A DNA stretch of 64,000 bases from an uncultured Clostridia bacterium (GTDB lineage: Bacteria; Bacillota; Clostridia; Christensenellales; Borkfalkiaceae): assembly GCA_934796775.1 (NCBI GenBank), contig CAKVPH010000001.1:186001-250000 (forward strand), given 5' to 3'. Every line of letters starts with the position of its first letter. Position 1 is the first letter of the stretch. Made by a program: the position numbers and the translations under genes. Positions 8,123 through 18,157 of the stretch are shown piece by piece. The notes under the pieces are model-generated. The model worked only from the letters and a program-made list of their open reading frames with translations, was not told the origin of the DNA and ran no database searches.

Positions 8123-8947
8123 TTATTCGACCTTTTCAATATCTTCGCCGACTAAAAAGTCAGGAATTTCTTCATCAAGATCGTCAAGATCAAAGTCTTC
8201 GTCCGCTGCTTTTTCGTCAGGATCGGCATCTTTTAAATCATTTGCCAAAGTCGCGGCAATTTCTTCTCCGCCGTTATTATGCGACGCGCTATTCAATGCT
8301 TCATCAATCGCAGTTTGATTATTACCCGGAGCTTTATTATCGTCAGCCGCTCCCATAAGTTCGGGATCTTTGCTTTCGTCGTATGTATCTTTGGTAAACA
8401 GATAACTATCTTTTTTATCGATTTTAATAGCACTTAAAAGACTGTCGTAATCAGGCAGCTCGTCTAAAGAAGAAATCTGGAATCTTTTTAAAAATTCATC
8501 GGTTGTGCCAAACAAAACAGGTCTGCCTATCGCGTCTTTTCTGCCAACAACTTCTATTATACCGAGTTTTAAAAGTGTTTGTATAGCATATTCGCTGTCA
8601 ACACCTCTTATTTCTTCCAAATCAAGACGGGTTACCGGTTGTTTGTAAGCAATAATTGCGGCGGATTCCAAAAGCGTTTTTGAAAGCGCGCGTTCTCTTA
8701 TAGGATTTAATACTGCGGCAACGTCATCAGCATTTTTCGGGTTGGAAGAAAACTGCAATTTTTTATTAAAAACAAGCAAATTTATTCCGCTGTTTTCATC
8801 GTATTTAGCCTGAAGTTTTTTTGCCGCGTCCAGAACTTGCTTATCGGTTACGTCAAGTTTTTCCGCAATATCTTTAACGGCAATAGCCTCTCCGGATACA
8901 AAAACTATAGATTCAATTATACTCGCTAAGGTCTCCATACTCGCCAA
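8123..8947 (-). CDS. scpB: Segregation and condensation protein B with long acidic tail
   Basis: ScpB is the paired winged-helix kleisin partner of the SMC condensin that compacts and segregates the chromosome. The two winged-helix domains span about the first 170 residues (ESIVFVSGEAIAVKD; LEEIRGVDSEYAIQTLL; GRPVLFGTTDEFLKRF). A tail of about 95 mostly acidic residues follows, making the protein much longer than the approximately 190-200 residues of Bacillus ScpB. The TTG at 8947 is favoured because AGAGGAGGAG ends six bases upstream; an ATG at 8971 has no ribosome-binding site, and an ATG at 8938 is too far from it. It overlaps the end of scpA, implying coupled translation and stoichiometric synthesis. 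Confidence 0.93.
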   Translation of the reverse strand: MASMETLASIIESIVFVSGEAIAVKDIAEKLDVTDKQVLDAAKKLQAKYDENSGINLLVFNKKLQFSSNPKNADDVAAVLNPIRERALSKTLLESAAIIAYKQPVTRLDLEEIRGVDSEYAIQTLLKLGIIEVVGRKDAIGRPVLFGTTDEFLKRFQISSLDELPDYDSLLSAIKIDKKDSYLFTKDTYDESKDPELMGAADDNKAPGNNQTAIDEALNSASHNNGGEEIAATLANDLKDADPDEKAADEDFDLDDLDEEIPDFLVGEDIEKVE

Positions 8948-9710
8948 TGGCGTCTCCTCCTCTGTTTTCATTAAGCATTACGGTAATTTCTTCAAAAACG
9001 CCTTCTTGTTCGACTTTAATAAATTGTCGTTTTAACAGTTCAAGCATTGCCTGAAAAGTAGTTATAATTTCAGGTTTAGACGCTCCGTATCTGAATAATT
9101 CGTAAAACGAACATTCTTTAATATCCAAAAGCTTTGCCGAAATTTCGGTCATTTTATCTTTTACGGTAAAGACTTCTTTCGGGATTTCCTTTTTAGCATA
9201 AATTTCGCGATCAAGTTCAACCCTTGACAATAAGTCCGAAAATGCTTTTACAAGTTTATCAACGCTGAACGAATTGAAAACCGTTCTGTATTCGCCGGCA
9301 GAAGGTTCAGGCGCTTTATAAAACCTGTTTACGTTTTCTATTTCTTTAAGTTTGACGCTCATTTCCTGGAAGAGCTTTAATTCTTCAAGTCGTCTTATAA
9401 GCACCTGTCCGGGGTCTTCTTCGGGTTCAGGCAAAACATCTTCAATCTTAGGAAGCAAAGCCTTTGATTTTTCGTATAACAAAGTTGCGGCAACGCCTAA
9501 ATACTCACCGCGCGTTTCTATAGGCAAATCGGTTTTGAATTCAAGATATTGCATGAATTGCTCGGTAACTTCCGAAACAAATATGTCTTTTATCTCAATC
9601 CGAGCCTGCCTTACAAGATATAAAAGCAAGTCGAGCGGTCCGTTAAAGTCACCCGCCTTGGTATTGTAATCGAATATCGATTCGAAATTTTTTACGCTAT
9701 AATCTTCCAT
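8913..9710 (-). CDS. scpA: Segregation and condensation protein A (kleisin)
   Basis: ScpA bridges the SMC heads and recruits ScpB. The N-terminus has the family hallmark FNGPLDLLLYLVRQARIEI (about residues 23-41), followed by TEQFMQYL and an ATLLYEKSKALLP helix. The C-terminal winged-helix region ends around KVEQEGVFEEI. At 265 residues it is the usual length. The ATG at 9710 lies inside the end of the M50 protease gene (19-bp overlap) without a clear Shine-Dalgarno, so translational coupling is likely. It is followed by overlapping scpB, and smc is upstream in the same transcript. Confidence 0.95.
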   Translation of the reverse strand: MEDYSVKNFESIFDYNTKAGDFNGPLDLLLYLVRQARIEIKDIFVSEVTEQFMQYLEFKTDLPIETRGEYLGVAATLLYEKSKALLPKIEDVLPEPEEDPGQVLIRRLEELKLFQEMSVKLKEIENVNRFYKAPEPSAGEYRTVFNSFSVDKLVKAFSDLLSRVELDREIYAKKEIPKEVFTVKDKMTEISAKLLDIKECSFYELFRYGASKPEIITTFQAMLELLKRQFIKVEQEGVFEEITVMLNENRGGDAIGEYGDLSEYN

Positions 9711-10411
9711 AAATCAAATCGCAAAGTAGTTCCGAAAATCGTATCCCATAACCAACTTATAGGATAGCCAACGATTTTAACGGCAAACTCCATAAAATAA
9801 CCGAATACGTTTAAAAATTTAAGTTCCGGAATTCTGTTTGCCACAGAACTAAGTAATATAAGCCCCAAAAGAACGTAATATCCGTACTTTTTATATACGG
9901 AAAGTTTATCTTTCTTTTTTACAAAAGTATCTAAAAGCCTATACCCGTCAAGCGGGTATACAGGAATCAGATTGAACGAGAAAAAAGATAAATCAAGAAT
10001 AAATCCGTATAAAAACAGATAAAAAATAAATTTTCCGAGTAAGTCCAGTCCGCTATTATATAAATAAGGATATATATAATAATTAGCGAGGAGCAGCAAC
10101 GGATAGAACAAAAACGCAAGCGCATAATTTGTAAGTATTCCTGCAACGGAAACCCAAAAACAACCTTTTTTATAGTCTTTATAATTATAAGGATTAACGG
10201 GGACAGGTTTTGCCCAGCCGAATCCGACTATTAAAAAGCAGATTATTCCAAGCGCATCAAAATGCTTAAACGGATTAAGAGTGTATCTTCCGTACAATTT
10301 TGCGGTATCATCACCGTTTTTATGTGCAGCATATGCATGCGCAAATTCGTGTGCAGGCAAAATAAACAAAAGCACTAAAAAACGAGCAAGATAAATTATT
10401 ACCGTTTCCAT
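9692..10411 (-). CDS. Site-2 protease family membrane metalloprotease (M50, YwhC-like)
   Basis: This intramembrane zinc metalloprotease has the HEFAH zinc motif at residues 21-25, inside the first membrane segment. The second metal-binding motif is PVYPLDGYR (about residues 150-158), within a later hydrophobic segment. About five or six transmembrane helices are visible in 239 residues, and there is no PDZ domain, as in the minimal YwhC-type S2P group. Substrates of this group are mostly unknown. It lies three bases after ftsY and overlaps scpA, an arrangement seen in other Clostridia. A direct role in chromosome segregation is not implied. Confidence 0.9.
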   Translation of the reverse strand: METVIIYLARFLVLLFILPAHEFAHAYAAHKNGDDTAKLYGRYTLNPFKHFDALGIICFLIVGFGWAKPVPVNPYNYKDYKKGCFWVSVAGILTNYALAFLFYPLLLLANYYIYPYLYNSGLDLLGKFIFYLFLYGFILDLSFFSFNLIPVYPLDGYRLLDTFVKKKDKLSVYKKYGYYVLLGLILLSSVANRIPELKFLNVFGYFMEFAVKIVGYPISWLWDTIFGTTLRFDLWKIIA

Positions 10412-10414
10412 ATA

Positions 10415-11311
10415 TTACAATAAACCGTCTACAAATGCTCTGCTGTCGAAAGCTTCGATATCGTCAAGTCCTTCGCCAGTACCAACAAATACAACAGGAA
10501 TTTCGTTCTCGTCGCAAAGAGAGATAACAAATCCACCCTTTGCCGTTCCGTCAAGTTTAGTTAAAACAATTCCGTCAATTCCTACGGCTTCGTCAAACGC
10601 CGCAACTTGCGATATCGCATTCTGACCGGTAGAACCGTCTAAAACAATAAATTTATAAAAATGTGCTTCCGGATATTCCCGCGCCGCAACGCGATTTATT
10701 TTTTTTAGCTCTTCCATTAAGTTTGCTTTAACGTGAAGTCTGCCTGCGGTGTCTATAATCAAAACATCGTTTCGTTTTGCTTTCATCGATGTAACGGCAT
10801 CATATACAACTGCAGAAGGATCACTGCCTTCTCCGTGAGAAATTATTCTCACGTTGGCACGCTCAGCCCAAACGCTTAATTGTTCTGAAGCAGCGGCTCT
10901 GAACGTATCACCCGCGGCAAGAATTACCGATTTGCCGTGACTTTTAAAATAATTTGCAAGCTTGCCTATGGTCGTTGTTTTTCCAACGCCGTTTACCCCT
11001 ATAAGCATAATAACGGCAGGATATTCGATTTCAACTTCACCGGCATTATCAAGCTTATCGGCAAGAACTTCTTTAAGTGTTTCTATAACGTATTCCTGAT
11101 CTTTAGTTTTTTCTTCGATCATTCTGTCGCGAAGTTCTTCAACAATTTCCTCAGCACACGAATACGAAACGTCAGACGAAATCAAAACGTCCGTTAAGTC
11201 TTCATAGAACTGCTCACCTATCTTGTCGCCTGTAAAAAGAGCGGTTATTTTTTTTGATAACGCGTCCTTAGTCTTTTTTAACGCGCCGAATATTTTTTTA
11301 AAAAATCCCAT
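10415..11311 (-). CDS. ftsY: Signal recognition particle receptor FtsY
   Basis: FtsY is the SRP-family GTPase that docks SRP-ribosome complexes at the membrane. The N-terminal segment is short and basic (GFFKKIFGALKKTKDALSKK) and probably membrane-binding, without the long acidic A domain of E. coli. The NG domain has the P-loop GVNGVGKTT (105-113), DTAGR near 188 and TKLDGTAKGG near 250. The length of 298 residues fits a compact Firmicutes FtsY. It sits between smc and the M50 protease gene, as expected from the conserved rnc-smc-ftsY order. The ffh/ylxM genes that often follow are absent. Confidence 0.96.
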   Translation of the reverse strand: MGFFKKIFGALKKTKDALSKKITALFTGDKIGEQFYEDLTDVLISSDVSYSCAEEIVEELRDRMIEEKTKDQEYVIETLKEVLADKLDNAGEVEIEYPAVIMLIGVNGVGKTTTIGKLANYFKSHGKSVILAAGDTFRAAASEQLSVWAERANVRIISHGEGSDPSAVVYDAVTSMKAKRNDVLIIDTAGRLHVKANLMEELKKINRVAAREYPEAHFYKFIVLDGSTGQNAISQVAAFDEAVGIDGIVLTKLDGTAKGGFVISLCDENEIPVVFVGTGEGLDDIEAFDSRAFVDGLL

Positions 11312-11353
11312 ATGAATTATTCCAAAATAAATTTAATATAACGGTGTGTGCAA

Positions 11354-14300
11354 TCAGTCTGCAATATCTCCGTTATTTGCAATTTCGTTGAGCTTAACAG
11401 AAATTATTTTAGAAACACCCTTTTCTTGCATTGTTACGCCGAACAGCGTGTTAGCATGTTCCATAGTTACCTTTTTGTGTGTTATAACTACGAACTGCGT
11501 TTCGGAAGAAAACTTTTCAAGATATTCAGCAACTCTTTCTACGTTAGCGTCGTCCAAAGGCGCTTCTATTTCGTCAAGCACGCAGAAAGGCATCGGGCGC
11601 ATTCTCAAAATTGCAAACAGTATCGCGGTAGCCGTTAAAGCCTGTTCGCCACCGGATAAAAGAGAGATCTTCGTAAGTTTCTTTCCCGGCGGTTCTGCCA
11701 CTATTTCAACACCTGCATCCAAAGGATCGGTTACGTCGGTATAGTCAAGAACAAGGTCTGCGCTTCCGCCGCCAAACAACTCTTTGAATATCTTTTTAAA
11801 GTTACCGCGGATTTGCTCAAAACCTTCGTTAAACGTTTTCAGCATTTCGTCGGTTATTCCCTTAATTATACTGTTGAGATCGGCTTCGGCAGCTTCAAGG
11901 TCGTTACGTTGAGTATTGTACTCTTCGTATCTTTCTTTTAATGCGTTAAACTCTTCAACAGCTGTCGGGTTAATCGGTCCGAGCGTTGCAACACGACGTT
12001 TAATTCGGTTCATTTCCTGCGTTGAAAAAGCCATGTTGTACTCAGGATCTTTTTCGTTGATGCAGGTTTCGTAGGTAAGATTATATTCCTCCTGAATATG
12101 TCTTTGCAAATAATCGAGTTCCGTGTCAACCTTTGAAAGTTCAACTTTTTCATCTGAAATTTTAGTAGCTATATGAGATATTTCGGAAGTAAGAGCTTGC
12201 TTTCTTAAATCTTCCTGCTGAATAAGCTCGTTAAGCTTAGTTTTATGTTGCTTTGTTTTTTCAAGTTCGGCTCTGCAATCGTTAAGACCGCTTTGCTCTT
12301 CGCTGCTAAGCGCAATTTTTTCGATTTCACGCTTGTTATGCTCTATGCTTTCATTGTTTTCAATAATTTTTTGTGCGTTCTGCTCTATGATGCGCTGAGA
12401 ATCGTTACGATCTTCGGTCATACGCGCAATTTCTTCTTCTGCACTCGTAATTTCGGTTTTTATTTTAGCAAGAGCGGTCTGAAGTTCGGTATTTTCGTTT
12501 ATAAGATCGTCACGTTTCTTTCTTAATTCTTCATAAAGCGATTGATGTTTTAACGCGTCTGACGAAGCGTTCTGACGCGCCGCACTTAATTTTTCGTTAT
12601 CGATTTCGATATCTGAATACGCTCTGCTTATTTCATTAAGTCTTTCTGCAAGATTTTTAACCGATACGTCGTTTTGAGCTATGTCACGCTCTACTTCTTC
12701 AATCGATTGTTCTAACGCAATAAGTTTTTCTTTTAAAGAAGCTATCAACTGTTTCTTTTCGTTAAGTTCGGTTTCTTTGGCATTTAAGTCGTCAACCATT
12801 TCGTTGACTTGTTCAACCGATTGTTCTTTGTTACGGTTATAACCGCTTAATTCTTTATTTTTTACTTCAAGCTCCTTTTCAATCTGATCCAGAATACGTT
12901 CGGTAGATAAAAGATTTGAGCTTTCCGGACGTTTCGAGCCGCCGGTCATTGAACCCGACGGATTTACAACGTCGCCGTCCAAAGTAACAATTTTAAAAGA
13001 AAATCTGTATTTCTTAGCAATAACTACCGCATTTTGTATATCGTCGCAAATAAGCGTATTGCCAAGCAAAAATCTTATAACGTTATCAAAATAATTGTCG
13101 TATCTGACGACCGACGTCGCAAGACCTAACGCACCTTTTTCCTTTAAGGCATTCATAGCGTCAGAACTATCAAAGCGCGGTTTAATGGAGCTGACAGGTA
13201 AAAACGTTACACGCCCGCCGCCACTGCGTTTTAAATACTGAATAAGTTCCTGCGCGTCGTCAGGCGTGGCAGTAATAATATTATTTACCGAACCGCCGAG
13301 AACCGTTGAAACAGCCACTTCGTATTTTGAATCGGTCTTTATAACCGAAGCAACCAAGCCTTTGATTCTTGAGCCTATGTACTGATCCGATTTCGCCGCA
13401 AGCATTAACGATCGAATTGAATCCGGATATCCGCTGAACGAATCGATAAGTCCTTTATAAACGTTCTTTTTAGCAGACAGCGACGCAATTTCAGTGTTAA
13501 GATGCAAAATTTTAGTAGTAATTTCAGAGATAAAATCGTTTGTGGATTTTATCGCTTTTTCTTCATCGTCTATATCGTTTTTGAGTTTTGCAATATCTTT
13601 AACAGTCTTTTCAGATGATAAAGTGCAAATCTGTTTTTCGTTTAATAAATTATCGCGTTTTAAACTGAGAGCAGTCATTCTTTCGACAACTTCTTTTTGC
13701 TGCGACGAAATAACGGTCTTTTCACCCGAAAGCGCACCTATATTCATCTTTATATCGGCAAGAGATTCAACCGATTGAATTACCTTATTTTGTGCGCTTT
13801 GAGCAAGCGTTTCACCTTCGCTTAATCTGTTTAAAATGCTTTGAAGTTCGCCTGTTATTTCGGCAACACGATTATCGTTTTTATAACTTGTATTTTTTAA
13901 TTTATCTATAGTTTCGCGCTTTGCTTTGATCGCCTTATCCAAAAGCGTTATTTTTTCAGTTTTTTCACGGCAATCCCTTTCAAGTTCAGAATTATGAGCC
14001 TTAGCGTTTACTATTCTTTCATTAAACAGCGTGGTTATACCGGATTGCTTTTCCATGCCGACGCTGAGTTGTAATATCTTTTCGGAAAGTTCGTTTATTT
14101 TTATATCGGTTTCCGCCATTTCCGTGCGATGACGGTCGTATAAATTCTGCGTTTTTAAAAAATCATTCTGACGATTGGCCTGTTCTTCCTCAAAACCTCT
14201 TATGCGCACGTTGATTTTTTCTTTAACAACGTGCGAGTTTTCAGCTTTATATAAATAGTTATTAATTTCATGATAACGAAATTCGGCCATAAGTTGCAGA

Positions 14301-14947
14301 TACTCGCGCGTTTTTTCCGCTTTCTGCTCCATAGGTCCGAGATCTTTTTCAAGCTCGCTTGAAAGGTCTATTATACGAATAATGTTTTCTCTTGTTTTTT
14401 CAAGTTTTCTTTCGTTTTCGATTTTTTTAGCTTTTGAAGAAGCGATACCTACCGCTTCTTCAAAAATAACTCTTCTGTCTTCCGGCTTAGAGTTCATTAT
14501 TTCCGCAATTTTACCTTGTCCGATAATAGAGTAACCGCCTTTACTTACGCCGCATTCGTGCAAAAGCTCAACAATATCCTTCATGCGGCAGGGTTTCTTG
14601 TTCAGATAATATTCGCTTTCACCGCTTCTGAAAAGCTTACGCGACATGCAAACTTCCGTGTAATCAAGACTCGGGAAAATTTTATTCGTATTGTCAAAGT
14701 ATAACGAAACTTCGCAGTAAGAAAGAGATTTTCTGTCCTGTGTTCCGTTAAAAATTACGTCCTGCATCGAAGAGCCACGCAAAGTTTTAGCCGATTGTTC
14801 GCCCAAAACCCACCTTATCGCGTCGGCAATGTTACTCTTGCCGCAGCCATTCGGTCCTACGATTGCCGTAATGCCGTCATTAAATAATATTTCTTGCTTA
14901 TCGGCAAAACTTTTAAAACCTATAAGCTCAATCTTTTGAAAATCCAC
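11354..14947 (-). CDS. smc: Chromosome segregation ATPase SMC
   Basis: This is the large condensin subunit. The N-terminal ATPase half carries the P-loop GPNGCGKSN (31-39) and GEQSAKTLRG. Two long coiled-coil arms flank a hinge at about residues 515-665 (SRIKGLVASVI; GGSVNNIITAT; GGSKRPES). The C-terminal half has the signature LSGGEQALTA and Walker B VLDEIEAPLDDAN. The 1197-residue length is normal. The start is GTG, directly after the rnc TAA, with AGGG nine bases upstream. With scpA and scpB in the same transcript, the operon encodes the complete SMC-ScpAB complex. Confidence 0.98.
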   Translation of the reverse strand: MDFQKIELIGFKSFADKQEILFNDGITAIVGPNGCGKSNIADAIRWVLGEQSAKTLRGSSMQDVIFNGTQDRKSLSYCEVSLYFDNTNKIFPSLDYTEVCMSRKLFRSGESEYYLNKKPCRMKDIVELLHECGVSKGGYSIIGQGKIAEIMNSKPEDRRVIFEEAVGIASSKAKKIENERKLEKTRENIIRIIDLSSELEKDLGPMEQKAEKTREYLQLMAEFRYHEINNYLYKAENSHVVKEKINVRIRGFEEEQANRQNDFLKTQNLYDRHRTEMAETDIKINELSEKILQLSVGMEKQSGITTLFNERIVNAKAHNSELERDCREKTEKITLLDKAIKAKRETIDKLKNTSYKNDNRVAEITGELQSILNRLSEGETLAQSAQNKVIQSVESLADIKMNIGALSGEKTVISSQQKEVVERMTALSLKRDNLLNEKQICTLSSEKTVKDIAKLKNDIDDEEKAIKSTNDFISEITTKILHLNTEIASLSAKKNVYKGLIDSFSGYPDSIRSLMLAAKSDQYIGSRIKGLVASVIKTDSKYEVAVSTVLGGSVNNIITATPDDAQELIQYLKRSGGGRVTFLPVSSIKPRFDSSDAMNALKEKGALGLATSVVRYDNYFDNVIRFLLGNTLICDDIQNAVVIAKKYRFSFKIVTLDGDVVNPSGSMTGGSKRPESSNLLSTERILDQIEKELEVKNKELSGYNRNKEQSVEQVNEMVDDLNAKETELNEKKQLIASLKEKLIALEQSIEEVERDIAQNDVSVKNLAERLNEISRAYSDIEIDNEKLSAARQNASSDALKHQSLYEELRKKRDDLINENTELQTALAKIKTEITSAEEEIARMTEDRNDSQRIIEQNAQKIIENNESIEHNKREIEKIALSSEEQSGLNDCRAELEKTKQHKTKLNELIQQEDLRKQALTSEISHIATKISDEKVELSKVDTELDYLQRHIQEEYNLTYETCINEKDPEYNMAFSTQEMNRIKRRVATLGPINPTAVEEFNALKERYEEYNTQRNDLEAAEADLNSIIKGITDEMLKTFNEGFEQIRGNFKKIFKELFGGGSADLVLDYTDVTDPLDAGVEIVAEPPGKKLTKISLLSGGEQALTATAILFAILRMRPMPFCVLDEIEAPLDDANVERVAEYLEKFSSETQFVVITHKKVTMEHANTLFGVTMQEKGVSKIISVKLNEIANNGDIAD

Positions 14948-15628
14948 TTAATTTTCCCTGCCTGTAATTTTTTTCCATGCACGCTTTGCCGCGCTTTGCG
15001 ACGCTTCTGTTTTATTCTTTCCGCTGCCGGCGGCTATAGCTTTACCGCCCACACTGACCGACACGGTAAAAGTCGGGTTATGATCAGGACCGTTTTTAGC
15101 TACAAGGTCATATTTAGGAGTACCCATTTTCTTGCTTTGCGTGTATTCTTGCAATTTGCCTTTATAGTTAAAGTTCTCTTCCGCTTTTTTAAAATCACTT
15201 TCAAGTACGAACTTTTTTATAAATTTCTTTGCGTTCAGCATTCCGCCGTCAAGGTAAATTGCTGCAATCACACTTTCGCACAAGTTTTCAAGTACCGATC
15301 TCGGTAAGTTGTCCTTTTTTAAACCTTCGCCTAAAAACAAAAATTGTTCAAGCCCGAGTTTTTTTGAAACTTCAGCCAAAGGCAACGACGAAACGATACT
15401 TTGCTTCATTTTTGTCATATCCCCTTCGTCAGACGATGAGTTCTTCCTGTAAAGGTAATCTGCTATCACGAAGCCTAAAACAGAATCTCCTAAAAATTCA
15501 AGCCTTTCGTTATTTTTCCCGCCGTGCTTGTTTGAAAACGAAGAATGAGTAAAAGCCGTAGCTAAAAGATCTTTATCTTTAAATTTATACCCGATCGCTT
15601 GCTCCGCCTTGGATAGATCAACGATCAT
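14948..15628 (-). CDS. rnc: Ribonuclease III
   Basis: This double-strand-specific endoribonuclease processes rRNA precursors and structured mRNAs. The catalytic signature NERLEFLGDSVLGF lies near residues 40-53, and the downstream acidic residues of the second metal site (ENLCESVIAAIYLDGG) are visible. The C-terminal double-stranded RNA-binding domain spans about 155-222 (KGKLQEYTQSK to SAAKRAWKKI). The length of 226 residues is standard. GGAGCAAACGA precedes the ATG, which overlaps the plsX stop in an ATGA-type junction. The acpP and fab genes often found between plsX and rnc are missing. Confidence 0.97.
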   Translation of the reverse strand: MIVDLSKAEQAIGYKFKDKDLLATAFTHSSFSNKHGGKNNERLEFLGDSVLGFVIADYLYRKNSSSDEGDMTKMKQSIVSSLPLAEVSKKLGLEQFLFLGEGLKKDNLPRSVLENLCESVIAAIYLDGGMLNAKKFIKKFVLESDFKKAEENFNYKGKLQEYTQSKKMGTPKYDLVAKNGPDHNPTFTVSVSVGGKAIAAGSGKNKTEASQSAAKRAWKKITGREN

Positions 15629-16650
15629 TCGTTTGCTCCTTCGCTTGAATTTTTCATTTGCCGAAGAGCTTCGAATATACCGCCGTTAAGGTTATTTTCA
15701 CATGCCTTTTCTGCCTGCAAAACCGCAGCTTTTACAGCCGACGCTTTAGACGAACCATGCGATTTGATTATTACTTTATCTATCCCGAGAAATACAGCTC
15801 CGCCCTTTTTATTGTAGTCAAGCGTATTTTTTACCGCTCTGAGAGATTTTTTCATAAAGAGCGCACCGATTTTCGCGCTGAAACTTGCGGATATTTCTTC
15901 CTTAAGTTTTCCAAACACAGCACCTGCAACAGCCTCCATGCTCTTTATTGCAATATTACCCGAAAAGCCGTCGGTTACGACTACGTCGGCAATACCGGAT
16001 AAAATATCACGAGCTTCTATGTTGCCTATAAAGTTTATCGCTCCGCAAGTTTTTAGTTGCGCATGAACCGATTTAGTCAATTCATTGCCCTTAACTTCTT
16101 CAGATCCGTTTGAAAGCAATGCAACTTTAGGATTTTCGATTTTTAAAACGTTCTTGGCATACACGCTACCCATTACAGCAAAATGAAGAAGATTTATTTC
16201 CTTGCAATCCGCATTTGCTCCGACATCTAAAAACACTACTCCGCCGCCGTTTAAAGTCGGCAAAACAGGTGCAAGTGCAGGACGGGAAACGCCTTTAATT
16301 CTTCCTGTTTTTAAAACGCTGCCTACAAGCAAAGCTCCCGTACTACCTATAGATACAAGTGCGTCACCTTTTTCTTTTAAAGCGGCAAAGGCTTTTACCA
16401 TTGAAGATTCGGGCTTATTTTTAATTGCCTCGGTAGGAAGTTCTTCGCAAGAAATCACGTCTTTTGCATCGATAATTTCAACACGATTTTTATCGTACGT
16501 TTTCTCTTTTAATATATTACCGATTTTTTCGGCGTCGCCGGTTAAAATAAGCGAAATATTTTTACTTGCGTTTAAAGCGTCGACAGCACCGTTTACATTT
16601 ACATTCGGCGAATCGTCACCACCAAAACAATCGACCACTATTTTATACAT
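15625..16650 (-). CDS. plsX: Phosphate acyltransferase PlsX
   Basis: PlsX makes acyl-phosphate from acyl-ACP for phospholipid synthesis together with PlsY. The N-terminus has the typical IVVDCFGGDDSPNVNVNGA, followed by VSIGSTGALLVGS and a GIADVVVTDGFSGNIAIKS motif. The length of 341 residues is usual. GAGGTAAAAGAT precedes the ATG. It is ten bases from the asnS stop and overlaps rnc. Fatty-acid genes and fapR are not adjacent, unlike in Bacillus, so control by FapR is not suggested here. Confidence 0.96.
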   Translation of the reverse strand: MYKIVVDCFGGDDSPNVNVNGAVDALNASKNISLILTGDAEKIGNILKEKTYDKNRVEIIDAKDVISCEELPTEAIKNKPESSMVKAFAALKEKGDALVSIGSTGALLVGSVLKTGRIKGVSRPALAPVLPTLNGGGVVFLDVGANADCKEINLLHFAVMGSVYAKNVLKIENPKVALLSNGSEEVKGNELTKSVHAQLKTCGAINFIGNIEARDILSGIADVVVTDGFSGNIAIKSMEAVAGAVFGKLKEEISASFSAKIGALFMKKSLRAVKNTLDYNKKGGAVFLGIDKVIIKSHGSSKASAVKAAVLQAEKACENNLNGGIFEALRQMKNSSEGANE

Positions 16651-16660
16651 ATCTTTTACC

Positions 16661-18058
16661 TCAGTATTCGAGATTAGATACCGTTCTCGGAAAAGGTATT
16701 ACGTCGCGGATATTTGAAATTCCCGTTAAATACATTACCATACGCTCAAAGCCAAGGCCGAATCCCGCATGGCGCGTTCCGCCATACATACGAAGTTTTA
16801 CATACCAATCGTAATCTTCTTCCTTTAAGCCGAACTTTTTAAGCTTACTCAGTAAAACGTCAAGGCGTTCTTCTCTCTGACTGCCGCCGATAAGTTCGCC
16901 GATTCCCGGAACCAACAAATCCATTGCGGCAACGGTTTTTCCGTCATCGTTTCTTCTCATATAAAACGCCTTGATTTCTTCGGGATAATCTATAAGAAAC
17001 ACGGGTTTATTAAATACTTTTTCGGTTATATATCTTTCGTGTTCGCTCTGAAGATCTACACCCCAGTACACAGGGTATTCAAACTGCTGTCCGCTCTTTA
17101 ATAAAATATCTATGGCTTCGGTATAAGTCAAACGTTTAAAGTCGCTTGCAAGAACGTTATCCAAACGCTCTATAAGACCGTTATCCACAAACTTATTTAA
17201 AAATTCAAGTTCTGCAGGACATGTTTTTTTAACGTGCGCAATGATATGTTTAACCATAGTTTCCGCCGTATCCATATCCTTTTCAAGATCACAAAAAGCC
17301 ATTTCCGGTTCAATCATCCAAAATTCTGCCGCATGACGCGAAGTATTTGATTTTTCGGCTCTGAACGTCGGGCCAAAAGTGTATACGTCGCCAAACGCCA
17401 TGGCGTAAGTTTCCGCATTTAGTTGGCCTGATACGGTAAGGCTTGCGGGCTTTTCGAAAAAGTCCTTTTTGTAATCGATTTTACAAGGCTGACTTTCAGC
17501 AAGTTTTTCAAGATCCAAAGTAGTAACTCTGAACATTTCGCCCGCGCCTTCGCAATCGCTGCCCGTAATTATAGGCGTATGAACGTACACAAATCCGCGC
17601 GAATTGAAAAAACTGTGAATAGCAAAAGCCGCTTCGCTTCTTATACGGAATACCGCCGAAAAAGTGTTAGTTCTGGGGCGAAGGTAAGCTATTTCGCGAA
17701 GGTATTCCAAAGAATGTCTTTTCTTTTGTAAAGGATAATCGGGTGTAGACTCCCCTTCAACCGTAATTTTTTCGGAATGAATTTCAAAAGGTTGCTTTGC
17801 GTCGGGCGTTAAAACGAGCGTACCGACAACAATGAGAGAACTTCCCACGTTAAGTTTTGCTACTTCGTCAAAATTAGAGGTCTTATCACGATCAAAAACA
17901 ATCTGTAGATTTTTAAAACAGCTTCCGTCGTTCAGTTCGATAAAACCGAATGATTTTGAATCTCGGACGGTTCTTGCCCAACCGGCTACCGTAAATGTCT
18001 TACCCGAAAAACGAGCAGGATCGTCAAATATGGTTTTGATTTTTACAATAGATTTCAT
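16661..18058 (-). CDS. asnS: Asparaginyl-tRNA synthetase
   Basis: A class II synthetase that charges tRNA-Asn. The N-terminal OB-fold anticodon-binding domain covers about residues 1-110 ([18 protein letters not shown]). The catalytic core shows [16 protein letters not shown] (motif 2) and [15 protein letters not shown] (motif 3), with asparagine-type LEFLN/IEPEMAF features. The ATG at 18058 was chosen over the one at 18070 because GAGGGAAC lies just upstream of it; the product is then 465 residues, the usual size. It is the first gene of the condensin operon, with a promoter at 18129-18157. No T-box is visible upstream. Confidence 0.95.
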   Translation of the reverse strand: MKSIVKIKTIFDDPARFSGKTFTVAGWARTVRDSKSFGFIELNDGSCFKNLQIVFDRDKTSNFDEVAKLNVGSSLIVVGTLVLTPDAKQPFEIHSEKITVEGESTPDYPLQKKRHSLEYLREIAYLRPRTNTFSAVFRIRSEAAFAIHSFFNSRGFVYVHTPIITGSDCEGAGEMFRVTTLDLEKLAESQPCKIDYKKDFFEKPASLTVSGQLNAETYAMAFGDVYTFGPTFRAEKSNTSRHAAEFWMIEPEMAFCDLEKDMDTAETMVKHIIAHVKKTCPAELEFLNKFVDNGLIERLDNVLASDFKRLTYTEAIDILLKSGQQFEYPVYWGVDLQSEHERYITEKVFNKPVFLIDYPEEIKAFYMRRNDDGKTVAAMDLLVPGIGELIGGSQREERLDVLLSKLKKFGLKEEDYDWYVKLRMYGGTRHAGFGLGFERMVMYLTGISNIRDVIPFPRTVSNLEY

Positions 18059-18128
18059 AAGTTCCCTCATATTAAACGCCGAACGTTTTTTTGCTTTAAC
18101 GACGGCGTATTTTTATAGTTCATATATA

Positions 18129-18157
18129 ATGATAGCATTTTTGCAAAAATTTTTCAA
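18129..18157 (-). promoter_or_regulatory. Sigma-A type promoter for the asnS-plsX-rnc-smc-ftsY-scpAB operon
   Basis: Minus-strand TTGAAA (18152-18157), a 17-base spacer and TATCAT (18129-18134) lie about 70 bases before the asnS ATG. It is the only good promoter in the gap. The rest of the 349-bp gap between asnS and the radical-SAM gene (18160-18335) is A/T-rich with only a weak hairpin near 18270-18297; I see nothing else there. Confidence 0.6.
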
